64,000 nucleotides of DNA, taken from the NCBI RefSeq assembly GCF_020379485.1, contig NC_063448.1:18623726-18687725 (forward strand). The letters are read 5' to 3'. A program made the translations under genes and the position numbers. The notes under the pieces were generated by a model. It was not told where the DNA came from. It did no database searches and saw nothing but the letters and a program-made list of their open reading frames with translations. The DNA comes from Brassica napus (Eukaryota; Streptophyta; Magnoliopsida; Brassicales; Brassicaceae). The first letter of the stretch is position 1. Each line of letters opens with the position of its first letter. This document shows positions 10,006-22,704 of this stretch, in pieces.

Positions 10006-11630
10006 TCTAGCGACCGTGTTCCGAAGATCGATGTTAGAATGATCTGAGTACTGACTGGCCGGACTGTGAGAACGTACTAAATGGATTGGATGATGCTAGA
10101 AAGAGCTGATCAGAGTTTGAAGGACTTTCCGTGGGTGGATGGGAGAACTTTGATCGGCGCCTGATTAGTAGCGACTAGAGCGGAACCATGTATCCGATTA
10201 AAGTTAGGACGGATCTGTTTTTGAGCCAGACAAAGCTCCATCAGTCGGTCTTATGCTCGGGTTATTGGACAGGCCGTTCGGTTTGTGGAACTCAGGATGT
10301 TCGGACAACTCGATGAAAATCCAGGCAAAACGGAATTTTCGGACAGCGATGGTCGGATCCGTACAAGTGTTGTTGGATTCGGACAAGACGGTTGAACTGG
10401 TCGGCTAGACAGCGATTGTCAGAAATCAGACAAGTCGGTTAAGACTGTCGGTTAAGCTGAGATGAGCTGATTTAGTAGTATCAGTCTGATTCGGACAAGG
10501 CGGTTAGAGTTGTCGATTGGATCAGTCAGCTCTAGCTCGAGTTTCGTCTAAGTAAAACTGGCGGGAACAATTAAAGTCCGAAAAAGGGGAAAAACTCGCG
10601 CGCTTTGGAGCGCGGGGTGGCGGTTACGGATTAAGAGTCACGTGTAAAATAAACGGGAACGGTTAACTTGGCAGTTTCTCGGGCCTAAACCACCCAACTG
10701 CCCATTTTAATCGTCTTCTTTGTCTTATTCCGCCATTTTCTGTACGGAAACGGGAAGAAAGAACCAGAGAGAAACACTAGAGAGAGAAAAGTTCGATTAA
10801 GAGAGAGCTTTCTATATCTGGCTGGATTGATCAAGTCCGAGTCAAGAACGATCGTCTGTGGGGTGAATCCGACTGTCTAAACGTTCGAAGATCCGACGGA
10901 AACCGCTCAAGAGGTGTCATAAGAGACCGAATCAAACAGAACAAACCGACTCTAAGGCAAAGGTGAGTGCGTGACTGTGGCCTATCGTACTGAATCGTAG
11001 TCTGATTGATAGGAATGTTCTATGTATTGATTGCTTGTCTAATTCGAATTATCTGCTAAGTTCTAGCTTGGTCCGAACAGTCGGTTCCTTCCATCGACGC
11101 ATCTGGATCAGATCATGCGCCTAGAGCCGTATTGGCCTGCTAGGGTTTGACTGAATCTGATGGCGCGCTGGCTTGGAACGATTTGGTCGGCTAAGTAACT
11201 GACTGATGATAAGCATGTCCGTTTATTGACTGATTGACTCGATTGCTTTACTTGGCTGAGTGGGACAGAATGACCGCTCTCACTAAGCATATTGTTTGCT
11301 TATGCCTCCTTGTTTGGATGCAGATCAGGACCACACTCGAAAGGGTAAAGACATAGCTTGAACGCGAGACAAAGGCATGAAGGAAGGATGGTGGGTTTGG
11401 GTAGATATAGGACGAGTTTAACATGTAATGGCCTATAGCGAACTGACTTGTTAACTCGAACCTCAGATTATCTATTCAAATCGTATTATGCTTTACTTGA
11501 CTATCTGAAAAAGAACTAACACTCTGAAATAATTCTAAATAAGAAAAAATATGAAAATGGCCCAAGTCTGATTGAAGAAGTCGAGCCAGACTCGTACTGA
11601 TGTTACGAAAAAATGGGTCGGGTCCTTTCA
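10006..11630 (+). repeat. 5' LTR of the gypsy element
   Basis: It matches the 3' LTR at 20511-22209 and, inverted, the LTR at 40509-42138. It ends GGGTCCTTTCA just before the PBS. Homology to the third copy sets the borders to within a few bases. Confidence 0.85.
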
Positions 11631-13140
11631 AGTGGTATCAGAGCGGAGTCGAGTTCTAGGACAATCTAAGTATAGTGGATTATTGGGGCAAACCATCCTT
11701 CCAAGCCTTACGTCTTGCGGTAAATTTTGTGTTCCGAGTCCTGATCTCAATTTAGTTTTGACTAACTTGCCTATGATCTTGTTGCAGATGGCAAAAAGTA
11801 ACCGTAACACAAGAAGGACTGTGAATGAGACCGCTGAGGGGTCTGCGAGCAACGTGGCCAGGAATGAAGGTGGTACGGAAGAGGCTCGGAATGCTGCTCA
11901 GAATGCAACGAATTTGAACAATGCTGCAGCGGCTGGTGCTGCTGCTGGAGTTGCTGCTGCTCCGATTAGATTGGAAGCCGTTTTGGCTATGTTGGCGCAA
12001 GTCTTGGCAAGATTGCCTGCTGCGGCGGCACCTCCAGGGGCTCCACCTGTTGCGGAGGAGTGGAGAATGTGGTGCCTGACGGAGAAGAGGCACACGTTGT
12101 TAGGAATCCGTCTTACCTCAAGGTTATGGACCACAAGCAGAAACTGAGAACAAAGTTCTTTTCGGGTGGTTCCAAACCAAAGGAAGCAGATCAATGAATT
12201 GACAGGATAGGGCGGAACTTTAAGTCGATCCGTTGTCCTCTTGCTTACAAGAAGACAAAGGCAGGAAGGAAGGATGGTGGGTTTGGGTAGATATAGGACG
12301 AGTTTAACATGTAATGGCCTATAGCGAACTGACTTGTTAACTCGAACCTCAGATTATCTATTCAAATCGTATTATGCTTTACTTGACTGTCTGAAAAAGA
12401 ACTAACACTCTGAAATAATTCTAAATAAGAAAAAATATGAAAATGGCCCAAGTCTGATCGAAGAAGTCGAGCCAGACTCGTACTGATGTTATGAAAAATG
12501 GGTCGGGTCCTTTCAAGTGGTATCAGAGCGGAGTCGAGTTCTAGGACAATCTAAGTATAGTGGATTATTGGGGCAAACCATCCTTCCAAGCCTTACGTCT
12601 TGCGGTAAATTTTGTTTTCCGAGTCCTAATCTCAATTTAGTTTTGACTAACTTGCCTATGATCTTGTTGCAGATGGCAAAAAGTAACCGTAACACAAGAA
12701 GGACTGTGAATGAGACCGCTGAGGGGTCTGCGAGCAACGTGGCCAGGAATGAAGGTGGTACGGAAGAGGCTCGGAATGCTGCTCAGAATGCAACGAATTT
12801 GAACAATGTTGCAACGGCTGGTGCTGCTGCTGGAGTTACTGCTGCTCCGATTAGATTGGAAGCCGTTTTGGCTATATTGGCGCAAGTCTTGGCAAGATTG
12901 CCTGCTGCGGCGGCACCTCCAGGGGCTCCACCTGTTGCGGAGGAAGTGGAGAATGTGGTGCCTGACGGAGAAGAGGCACACGTTGTTAGGAATCCGTCTT
13001 ACCTCAAGGTTATGGACCACAAGCAGAAACTGAGAACAAAGTTCTTTTCGGGTGGTTCCAAACCAAAGGAAGCAGATCAATGAATTGACAGGATAGGGCG
13101 GAACTTTAAGTCGATCCGTTGTCCTCTTGCTTACAAGAAG
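11367..13140 (+). repeat. Tandem duplication of LTR end, PBS and gag start
   Basis: About 885 bp (11367-12251) is repeated directly after itself (12252-about 13140). The unit holds the last ~260 bp of the LTR, the PBS and the gag N-terminus (MAKSNRNTRRTV...). The PBS therefore occurs twice, at 11633 and 12518. The first copy of gag is frameshifted after the APPVAEE stretch; the second reads on to KPKEADQ before a stop. Few differences separate the copies, so the event looks recent relative to the element. Confidence 0.85.
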
Positions 13141-13906
13141 GACATTGATGTCCACTACTTGGACGGTGATGCGCACATCTGGTGGCGAGATGTAGCGGCT
13201 CGGATTGGTGCTGAGAATTGCACGTGGGCCAACTTTAAGACCGAATTTCGTGGGAAGTATTTTCCGCCGGAAGCATTTGACCAGCTCAAGGGAGCTTTTC
13301 TCAGACTGAAACAGGGATCTATGACTGTAAGGGAGTATGAAGCGGAATTCAATAGCCTCAAGAAGTATGCTGGGCGTGAGGCTGAGTTGGAAATTTCCTT
13401 GGTCCGCAAATTCATGCGCAGACTCAGGGTTGATCTCCAAACTCGTTGTAAGATCCGTAACTATGATACTGTGGCCGAACTGGTGGAAAAGGACGCATAA
13501 CAGGAAGCTGGAATCAGTGAGGAAGGCAAGGTGTTTGGCACAGTGGCGCATGTCCACCCTAGTAAGCATGCGGGAAAGAATCAAAAGCCAGTGAAGGCTG
13601 GCTCTTCCAGCAAGCCGAATGCAACAGGTCGCAGTGCGTGTTGACTTGTGGGAAGATGCACTCTTGTGTCTGCAGTGCAGCTACCGGAGCTTGTCAGAGT
13701 TGCGGAAGTATGGATCACAAGGTGCGTGATTGCCCTGAGGAAGATCTAAGGCCGAAGAGCCAGAACAAGGGTGCTGGGGAACGTGTGTGCTACAACTGCG
13801 GCGAAACGGGGCACTACAAGAATCAGTGTCCGAAGAACGCGCAATCTGCTGGGAAACGTCTGAGTGATGGGCCTCAGCCGGCGGCAAAGAGGCAGGCCAT
13901 CATGCC
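12673..13906 (+). pseudogene. gag of the gypsy element (degraded)
   Basis: The capsid/nucleocapsid precursor begins at MAKSNRNTRR (ATG 12673). It runs through an alanine-rich segment and the retrotransposon gag core (DAHIWWRDVAARIG, FRGKYFPPEAFDQLKGAFL). A CCHC knuckle follows (CYNCGETGHYKNQCP, about 13789-13833), preceded by a second cysteine cluster. Stops at about 13081 and 13498 and a frame change near 13630 break it. It ends at AAKRQAIMP, where the nested repeat begins. Confidence 0.8.
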
Positions 13907-14935
13907 TGTGGGAACCAAAATTCGCACTGTCGATTTACCTTTAAATTAGGAAACTAGGAAAAACCTAATTTCCCAGAGGTCCCGGATCTCTGCGAGAGCC
14001 AACGACAAGTGACAAAATATATGCGGAAATCATGAAAAGATAACAAACGAGTTTAGAAAAAACAGTAGATCTTATTTCGAGTCCGCGTGAGAGTGTTTCG
14101 ATCATTACAAGAGATCATAAAAGCTTTGGCCGCAAAGGCTGTCAGCGAGTTACCCATTTCTAGCAGCCTAAAAGCTCAAACCTAGTTGACTCGCAGCTCG
14201 ATAACCAAAGACGAAGAAAATACAGAAAATGTTTTTGATTGATTTCGGACTGAACCTTATGAAGGGCTGCCTACGTACCCCTTTCGAGGATAAAGCCGAA
14301 CGTAGTTCAAGAGTGAACCAAGTGATCGAACTGCTTGTGCACATTCGTCTGATAATCGGGTGCCAGTCATAGAAACAAAGCATGTCGAGAATAATGCCTC
14401 AGAGTTTCTAAGTGCCGAGAGTTCTGAGTCTAAAAAGTTGTCCCTCATGCCTCTCGCCTAGGACTCCTTATATACTCGCTCCTAGGTCGGTTTACGCTTT
14501 TTCCCTTCTACCCTTAAGCCGTCATAGCCTAAAAATGGAGATATTCCATTTTTCCCGTTCTTCGTAATTATCTTTAAAATTTCGTATTTATCTGCGGAAA
14601 CTTGACATTTATCTTTCCTTACGAACCAAGCGTAAACCGTCCCACGGTTTACGGGCTGCTGGTTAAGAAATCATAAGGTGGGATTCGAGTCGTGCCTTAG
14701 GTCCCTTTGGGCCGTCTTTCGACTTGAAGCGTTTATTACGACTTCTTTCGATAAAAACGAACTTTCCGCGGTTTTTATCGTAAAGTTTGATTGATTACTT
14801 CAAATGGCGGAAAACATGAAATGGGTTCGCTATAGTCTTCGGGAGACAGCATCGAAGGGTAGACGAGAATGCATGGACTCGTGTCGTATCGACGTTTCGG
14901 AAGAGCTCGGTCGCTACGTAGCGCTATTATCCTTG
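13907..14935. repeat. First terminal copy of the nested repeat
   Basis: It starts TGTGGGAACCAAAATTCGC and includes a stretch of about 200 bp absent from the copy at 18805. Homology between the two copies fades near the GGTCGCTACGTAGCG motif at about 14915-14930, so the true end may be further right. Confidence 0.5.
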
Positions 14936-17900
14936 TGAGTTTCTTTTATAGCGCTATTATCCTTGTGTCGAATGTACGAGTGTCATCTCTACGTGATGGC
15001 TAAGTCTGTTTAGGACGTTAAGAGTTTGTTGTGATCAGCAACAAACATAATGGTTAAAATTACCGTTTCGAGTCTTCGTGAAGGATATGTTTTGAGGAGA
15101 TGTTAGTGCGTATGACTGTCTGGTCTTCCAAGAAAGTGTTTTTATCGAGGAAGGAAATTTCGTCAAAGAACGAATCTTCACGCGTCTGCGAGGTCTCGCG
15201 ATCCTGAAGATTTGTTATTCTTTCCTATGCCGCATTTCGTGCTTGAAATGTTCGCGGGCTTGAAGATGTTTCGCGATGTTGCAAGAGATTAGTCTTAGCC
15301 CATCGTTTGGGAAACATTCTGGTTTGACTACGGATGTTCGCAGCCAGAATTGTTGTTCCAGTTTGGATTTGATATGCGATCGAGGAGTTAGGGCCAAGGG
15401 GTCGCATAAATTTGTCCCCGGAAAGAGGCATCCTCCTGTACTGTGCTTTGTACGGTGTTGGCCTTCCGAGATTTCTTTCGTGTCTATTTGAGGATGTTCC
15501 GTATAACTATAGGAGCTCTTTTACGAGTTTTCCTTACATGCCGCATTTTACAAGTAAAACACAGCGGGCTTAAAGTGAATCGTAGTATATGGAACTTGGT
15601 CGATTTTTGACAAGTGGAACCTTTCCGTTAACTGTTTGGTTGTTAGGACTGAGTTTTGTTATGACGTATTTACCGTATGATTCCCGTTTTTGGGTGGTAT
15701 GATAATTGTTTGTGTAATCGTTACTTGGCGTTTCAAGACAATTCCGGATTACCGTTTAGCCGTCAAGTTATTGGAGCAGTGGTCGCTCAATTGTTTTGGC
15801 TTTGCATGAAGGCTGTGCTCGGCTTTATAGCCAAGGACGTTGTTGCCAAAGGATTAGACCATGACACTTTCTTGCTGTCAATAAGGCCAAGTCGGTTAGA
15901 ATCGTCCTTAAAGGGGATGCTGTAACCTAGTTCGGCTTCGAAGGAAAGGCGTAATTGGGCGAGTGACGAATGGCGTTTATCGAGATTGATAGGCCGAGTA
16001 TGCCCATGGTGGTAGAAAACATTTTTCCACTTTAGGGTTAATTTATACGATGAAAGTTTCGTATAATGTTTCTTTTATTCGTATGGAAGTTTTTTCCTTT
16101 GTTTCCGAGGGAGATAAAGCCTAAGAAGCTCGATACAGAGCCCGTGCGCAGTCAGTTGCGGGGTGATTCCCTGCTCGGACGTGACCAACAGAATGAGAGC
16201 GGATGCCAGTGAGTCACAGGGCTAAAGAATGAGACCTTTCAGATCGTGGTGCGAGGAAGTAAAGTTTATATTGGTCGTCCAATGTCGGATCACACAACTT
16301 GGTTTTTTGCTATAAGGAAAGTACTTTTTCGTAAAACCTGTTGCGTTTACTTTTGAAAGTTACTTCGTATGACATGATCTGATTATACGAAGGATTTTTT
16401 GCGTAAGTAGCAGGCGACCGGTTTTTACGAATTTATTAAATTGACGCGACATATGGAGATGTCAAAATAACGATGTTTCCGCAGATTTTTGAAAAACGTT
16501 TTCGCTTTTGTTTTTATTCTTCGGTGAAAGTTTCTCTGAGTCACTCATGGAGTTTTACCAAAGGTTTTTTCACTGAGATCTAGTCGCGAAACGTTTTTGC
16601 AGGTTTCCTGAATGAATCAGTTAAACAGCGATAGACTTAGTCGACGAGCGGGGAGGACGTGTTCTCTTTGTCGTATTTTCTGTTACTTTTGTTTTTGATT
16701 TTGCTTTGTCGCAAATGTTTTTGATGTTTTTCCGTGAGTCGGTTGGATCAACGGAAAATGAGAGTGATGCTTTGATGCCTGAAGATTTCTCGTATAATGA
16801 TTCTTATACGAAACTCGTTTTATCAAATCGGAAAAGGTCTTTATGACTTCAGCAAATCATCGACTTTCATCCTGAAGTTTGGCAGAGGTTTTCTAAACGA
16901 ATGATTGCGATGATAGATGCTGTATAGTCTTTGAGAATTTTTCCAACATGGTTTGGATCAGTTCCTAGCGTTTAGACGAATCTCAGATTGTCGTTTGCTT
17001 TTAGGATGATCTTGACGAGACATCGCATTGTATGAATATTTTTCCCCATATTTCTAGGAGAGTTTGCTTTGTCGAAAGCGTTTTCTTGTCGAAAGCGTTT
17101 TCTTGATCTTGACGAGACATCGCATTGTTTGAATATATTTTTGAAGTATGGGAGTATACGAGTATAGTATACGCACCTACTCCGTCCCTTTTTCTCGAGG
17201 AATAGAATGATCGACAGTCCGAGTCGGTTTGAAGACGACGCTTGGACTGTGATTTGGTTGTTTCCAGGTTGAAGACATGGAATATGTCGGTTCCGAGAGA
17301 ATTGCCAGAAACGAATCGGTTTAAAGACGACGTTCATGTCTCTAGTTTTATCTCTCCTTAGGAAGCGTGCTTGATATGCGTGGCGATCGTTTCTCGATTT
17401 TCAGAGAGTTTAGATCGGTTTGCAAGATCTGGACGAACAATTATGGGACAATATATCGAGACAGGAAAAATCACCTAAGACTTTGTTCGCTAGACTATCC
17501 ACCTAGGTTTTACGTTCCCTAAAGTTTTATGGCAGTCTCAAATGCGTTTTTATTTCTTAGTAATTTCCTACGAAAACTCCAACTCTGATTTCAAAAATTT
17601 CAAGTCGCAAATACTTTAGTTCTCTTGAAGATGCAGTTTTGTCTCTTCTCAGTTTTGCTTGCTCATTTCCCCTTCTTCTTCTTGTGTATGTTCGCCTTTT
17701 TCGATATTGGTGTTTATCCTTTGAAACTTGACATTTATCTTCCGAACTTGACTGATACGAAGTCAATAAAAAGGTTCAACGTAATCGTATAGTTGAGGCG
17801 GCTAAGGTGTTAAGTTAACCGTTGCCGTATTATACGATTGATCTGAATCCACGCGAGAAAACTAGTCTTTGCGGGGTTTTTTTTTATATCGTAAAGTTTC

Positions 17901-18804
17901 AATGGTAACTTCAATCGAGACGAAACAAGAGACGTTTCGATCGAGATTTGAAGGAGAACACAAAGATGGAGGTAAGGGCGAGTAGGAGCAAGCGAAGGAG
18001 TTTAGACGAGTCTTACTTTTTTCGTCGTAAAATCTCAACGGAAACTCCGATTGAGACGAAACGAAAAGCGTTTCGATCTGGATTCAAAAGAGAACACAAA
18101 GGAGGAGATTTTTTTGAGGCCTGACAGGTCGCTATGTAGCGAGCTGTAGGTCTGACAGGTCTCTACATAGGGAGTGGAAGCAAGCTAAGAAGGGTCCTAC
18201 TTGTTTTCGTCGTAAAAGCTCAACGGAAACTCCGATTGGGACGAAACGAAAAGCGTTACGATGAGGATTCAAAAGAGAACGCAAAGGAGGACCCTTTTTA
18301 GGCCTGACAGGTCGCTACGTAGCAAGTGGAGAGTTGGCTTGAGCTCGGTCGCTACGTGTAATCGATTTGTTGCGCTTCCTTTTTCCGCGATTAACCTTGA
18401 GGTTTTCCGCGATTTTTGGGAGAACAAGTTTTACCCTTCCAAAATGTTTTCAGAAAACGTGTTTTGGTAAAACCCTTACGTATTGAGATTTTTTTGTTCG
18501 GTAATGAGCCAAACTTACGGGGTTTGATAAGATTTATCGCTTCCCTTTATGTTAAAAAGAGAAATAGCGAGCTCGTTTCATTGCACTTCCTGTGGCGAAA
18601 AGTCGCAGCAAAGTTTTCGATTTGCTCAAGAACTGTGGCGTTTGCATAGGCGTTGGCCATAGGCGCAGTGGCGGTTGGAGTTTTCTTACCAGCGTGGTTG
18701 CGAACCGCAATTTTCTCTTTCGTATTTCCAGACATTTTTTTGATCAAGCGTTTTGCGGCTATGAGTTAGAGTAATCCGTACCTCCCCTCCTTCTAGCGGC
18801 AAAC

Positions 18805-19690
18805 TGTGGAAACCAAAATTCGCACTGTCGCGTGGCGATTATTACAAGAGATCATAAAAGCTTTGGCCGTAAAGGCTGTCAGCGAGTTACCTAGTTCTAG
18901 AGGCCTAAAAGCTCAAACATAGTTGACTCGCAGCTCGATAACAAAAGACGAAGATAATTCAGAAAAGGTTTTTGATTGATTTCGGACTGAACCTTATGAA
19001 AGGCTGCCTACGTACCCCTTTTGAGGATCAAGCCGAACGTAGTTCAAGAGTGAACCAAGAGATCGAACTGCTTGTGCACGTTCGTCTGGTAATCGGGTGC
19101 CAGTCATGGAAACAGAGCATATCGAGAATAATGCCTCAGAGTTTCTAAGTGCCGAGAGTTCTGAGTCTAAAAAGTGGTCTCTCATGCATCTCGCCTAGGA
19201 CTCCTTATATACTCGCTCCTAGGTCGGTTTACGCTTTTCCCCTTCTGCCCTAAAGCCGTCATAGCCTAAAAATGGAGATATTCTATTTTTCCCGATCTTC
19301 GTAATTATCTTCAAAATTTCGTATTTATCTGCGGAAACTTGACATTTATCTTTCCTTGCGAACCAAGCGTAAACCGTCCTATGGTTTACGGGCTGCTGGT
19401 TAAGAAATCGTAAGGTGGGCTTCGAGTCATGCCTTAGGTCCCTTTGGACCGTCTTTCGACTTGAAGCGTTTATTACGACTTCTTTCGATAAAAACGAACT
19501 TTCTGGGGTTTTTATCGTAAAGTTTGATTGATGACTTCGAATGGCGGAAAACATGAAATGGGTTCGCTACGGTCTTCGGGAGACAGCATGGAAGGGTAGA
19601 CGAGAATGCATGGATTCGTGTCGTATCGACGTTTTGGAAGAGCTCGGTCGCTAACGGAACGCACACTCGTTCGTTACGTAGCGACCGAGC
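18805..19690. repeat. Second terminal copy of the nested repeat (internally deleted)
   Basis: It is homologous to 13907-14935 with an internal deletion just after the first 26 bp. It ends in a palindromic GCTACGTAGCGACCGAGC-type motif directly joined to gypsy integrase sequence (about 19693). Confidence 0.55.
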
Positions 19691-19692
19691 GG

Positions 19693-20492
19693 GACAGACG
19701 TTCAGAGAGGACAATCCGAACACTTGAAGACTTACTGCGATCTTGGGTTCAGGATTGGGGTGACAAATGGGATCAGTACTTGCATCTAGCAGAGTTTTTT
19801 TACAACAACAGCTATCATGCAAGCATTGGAATGTCGCCTTACGAGGCATTGTGCAGACGTCGTGTAGGACACCGCTATGCTGGACCCAAGTGGGGGAGCG
19901 CATCATATTTGGCCGAGATTTTGTAGAAGAGAGAACTGAAAGAATCCGAGTCTTGAAACTGAAGATGAAAGAGTCTCAGGATAGACAGAAGAGTTATGCA
20001 GACAGACGCAGAAAAGACCTTGAGTTCGAAGTAGGAGACATGGTATATCTCAAAACCGTCACCTACAAATGCAAGGACCGATCCTCAAAGAATGCCAAGC
20101 TGAGTCCAAGTTGCATGTGGCCGTACAAGATCTTAGAAAGGATTGGATAGGTCGCCTACAAACTAGAGCTGCCCTCATCGATGGCTCAGTTCCATAACGT
20201 GTTCCATGTATCTTTGCTGCGAAAATGCATAAGGAATCAAGACAATGTGGTTCCTGAACCACCATCTAACTTGAGAGAGAACCTTACTGTGGAGGGACGA
20301 CCAGTCCGGATCATTGGTAAAAAAACCAAACCTGAATGCATAAAGAATATCAAAATGATCCAAGTCGTTTGGGACTGCGATGGAGAAGAAGAAACGACTT
20401 GGGAGCCAGAGGCGAGAATGAAAGCTGAGTTTCCAAAGTGGTTTGACAAACTCACGGACGATTCAGGAAGAAAGACTCGAGGACGAGTCTGA
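19693..20492 (+). pseudogene. Integrase C-terminus and chromodomain of the gypsy element
   Basis: It resumes at the end of the integrase core (SERTIRTLEDLL, holding the last acidic residue of the DDE triad), then YNNSYHASIGMSPYEAL and the integrase tail. VFHVSLLRKC leads into a chromodomain-like end (VVWDCDGEEETTWEPEARM). A frameshift near 19850 and a stop at about 20148 break it. The matching segment of the second element is at 42157-43050 (-). Confidence 0.8.
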
Positions 20493-20510
20493 GCAAAGTG
20501 GGGGAGAACT

Positions 20511-22209
20511 TGTAGCGACCGTGTTCCGAAGATCGATGTTAGGATGATCTGAGGACTGACTGGCCGGACTGTGGGAACGTACTGAATGGATTGGATGATT
20601 CTAGAAAGAGCTGATAAGAGTTCGAAGGACTTTCCGTGGGTGGATGGGAGAACTTTGATCGGCGCCTGATTAGTAGCGACTAGAGCGGAACCATGTACCC
20701 GATTAAAGCTAGGAACAGATCTGTTTTTGAGCCAAACAAAGATCCATCAGTCGGTCTTATGCTCGGGTTATTGGACAGGCTGTTCGGTTTGTGGAATTCA
20801 GGATGTTCAGACAACTCGATGAAAATCCTGGCAAAGCGGAATTTTCGGACAGCGATGGTCGGATCCGGACAAGTGTTATTGGATTCGGACAAGACGGTTG
20901 AACTGGTCGGCTAGACAACGATTGTCAGAAATCAGACAAAGCGGTTAAGACTGTCGGCTAAGCTGAGATGAGTTGATTTAGTAGTATCAGTCTGATTCGG
21001 ACAAGGCGTTTAGAGTTGTCGACTGGATCAGTCAGCTCTAGCTCGAGTTTCGTCTAAGTAAAACTGGCGGGAACAGTTAAAGTCCGAAAAAAGGGAAAAA
21101 CTCGCGCTGGAACGCTTTGGTGCGCGGGGTGGCGGTTACGGATTAAGAGCCGCGCGTAAAATAAGCGGGAACGATTAACTTGGCAGTTTCTCGGGCCTAA
21201 ACCACCCAACTGCCCATTTTAATCGTCTCCTTTGTCTTATTCCGCCATTTTCTGTGCGGAAACAGGAAGAAAGAACCAGAGAGAAACTCAGAGAGAGAAA
21301 AGTTCGATTAAGAGAGAGCTTTCGATATTTGGCTGGATTGATCAAGTCCGAGTCAAGAACGATCGTCTGTGGGGTGAATCCGACTGTCTGAACGTTCGAA
21401 GATCCGACGGAAACCGCTCAAGAGGTGTCAGAATAGACCGAATCAAACAGAACAAACCGACTCTAAGACAAAGGTGAGTGCGTGACCGTGGCCTATCGTA
21501 CTGAATCGTAGTCTGATTGATAGAAATGTTCTATGTATTGATTGCTTGTCTAATTCGAATTATCTACTAAGTTCTGGCTTGGTCCGAACAATCGGTTCCT
21601 TCCATCGACGCATCTGGATCAGATCATGCGCCTAAAGCCGTATTGGCCTACTAGGGCTTGACTGAATCTGATGGCGCGCTGGCTTGGAACGATTGGGTCG
21701 GCTAAGTAACTGACTGATGACAAGCATGTCCGTTTATTGACTGATTGACTCGATTGCTTTACTTGGCTGAGTGGGACAGAATGACCGCTCTCGCTAAGCA
21801 TACTGTTTGCTTATGCCTCCTTGTTTGGATGCATAAGCAAACAAGGAGGCATAAGCAAACAGTATGCTTAGTGACCAGACTAGACCCGAAAGGGTAAAGA
21901 CATATCTTGAACCAGACCCGAAAAGGTAAAGACATAGCTTGAACGCGAGACAAAGGCAGAAAGGAAGGATGGTGGGTTTGGGTAGATATAGGACGAGTTT
22001 AACATGTAATAGCCTATAGCGAAGTGACTTGTTAACTCGAACCTCAGATTATCTATTCAAATTGTATTATGCTTTACTTGACTGTCTGAAAAAGAACTAA
22101 CACTCTGAAATAATTCTAAGTAAGAAAAAATATGAAAATGACTCAAGTCTGATCGAAGAAGTCGAGCTAGACTCGTACTGATGTTACGAAAAAATGGGTC
22201 GGGTCCTTT
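20511..22209 (+). repeat. 3' LTR of the gypsy element
   Basis: It starts TGTAGCGACC after a purine-rich tract. It is about 75 bp longer than the 5' LTR, because an inverted duplication and a short direct duplication (GACCCGAAA(A/G)GGTAAAGACAT, twice) lie at about 21827-21940. The terminal CA seems lost at the junction with host DNA. Confidence 0.85.
21794..21871. repeat. Perfect 33-bp inverted repeat in the 3' LTR
   Basis: The left arm 21794-21826 and right arm 21839-21871 are exact reverse complements around a 12-nt loop. The left arm is ordinary LTR sequence, found once in the LTRs at 10006 and 40509. The right arm is an extra inverted copy found only here. Confidence 0.9.
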
Positions 22210-22704
22210 TTTCCCCGTTGTTCTTCGGATCGTCTTTATAAGATCCAGATTTATACTTAGTTAGAGTCGCACAACACAAAACTGATTAAAACAAACTGCC
22301 AAATGCGACCAGGTCGCATATCACAAATCATATTGCAACAAGATCACCAATCTTCCAAGAACTGTGATTCGTAAGAAAACATAATTGGAAAGGGAAGAAG
22401 CCCCTTTGCCTATTCTTTGGAGCTTAACTTGTCAATTCTTACGGACTCATATAGAAATCGTGTGTGTACACACCTTGAGTTCGTGCAAAACATAACTACC
22501 CACGTAGATAAAGGAAATCAAATATCAGTAAAAAAAAAAGACATCCTAGATTAAGTAAAAATAAAAATAAAAATTTGATGGAGGTGTACACCAAGCAAAA
22601 AAACAAAACCATAGTCACAGGGCTTAGGACCGCTCTGTTTGGAAAACGTGAACTAGCAGACATTATTTCCTTTATGGAAATGGCCGTGGCTACTAGGGCT
22701 ATTA
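22210..22704. other. 3' flank of TOM20-2
   Basis: This is probably the 3' UTR and downstream region of TOM20-2, starting at the gypsy element junction. I see no gene in it. Confidence 0.45.

Larger units (their letters stand above)
13907..19690. mobile_element. Nested LTR-type repeat inside the gypsy element
   Basis: Two copies of one long terminal sequence start TGTGG(G/A)AACCAAAATTCGC, at 13907 and 18805. They match for most of 0.9-1 kb; the second lacks about 200 bp near its start and ends inside a palindromic GGTCGCTACGTAGCGACC motif near 19660-19690. The 3.9 kb between them has no recognisable gag or pol and many copies of GCTACGTAGCGACC-like and TTTCGTCGTAAA-like motifs. A degenerate repeat of GACGAGACATCGCATTG occurs at 17012 and 17112. 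I read it as a non-autonomous LTR retrotransposon or its remnant. Strand and family are not settled. Confidence 0.55.
10006..22209 (+). mobile_element. Ty3/gypsy element, Tekay-like chromovirus, with nested repeat
   Basis: The element is bounded by LTRs of about 1.6-1.7 kb at 10006-11630 and 20511-22209. A PBS for initiator tRNA-Met (TGGTATCAGAGC) follows the 5' LTR at 11633, and a purine tract (GTGGGGGAGAACT) precedes the 3' LTR. The gag has a CCHC knuckle. The integrase tail and a C-terminal chromodomain-like segment (VVWDCDGEEETTWEPEARM) place it with Tekay/Del chromoviruses. Protease, RT, RNase H and most of integrase are missing; in their place is a different LTR-type repeat (13907 to about 19690). 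I could not find a clean target duplication. The start of the 5' LTR is TCTAG where the 3' LTR has TGTAG. It is not autonomous. Confidence 0.85.

Noticed and set aside
12637..13584. Long minus-strand open frame (315 aa) over gag
   Set aside because: It is the antisense shadow of the gypsy gag, whose plus-strand frame has clear gag and CCHC motifs.
16972..17337. 121-aa minus-strand frame in the nested repeat
   Set aside because: It covers degenerate tandem copies of a GACGAGACATCGC motif and has no domain, so it is probably not a gene.
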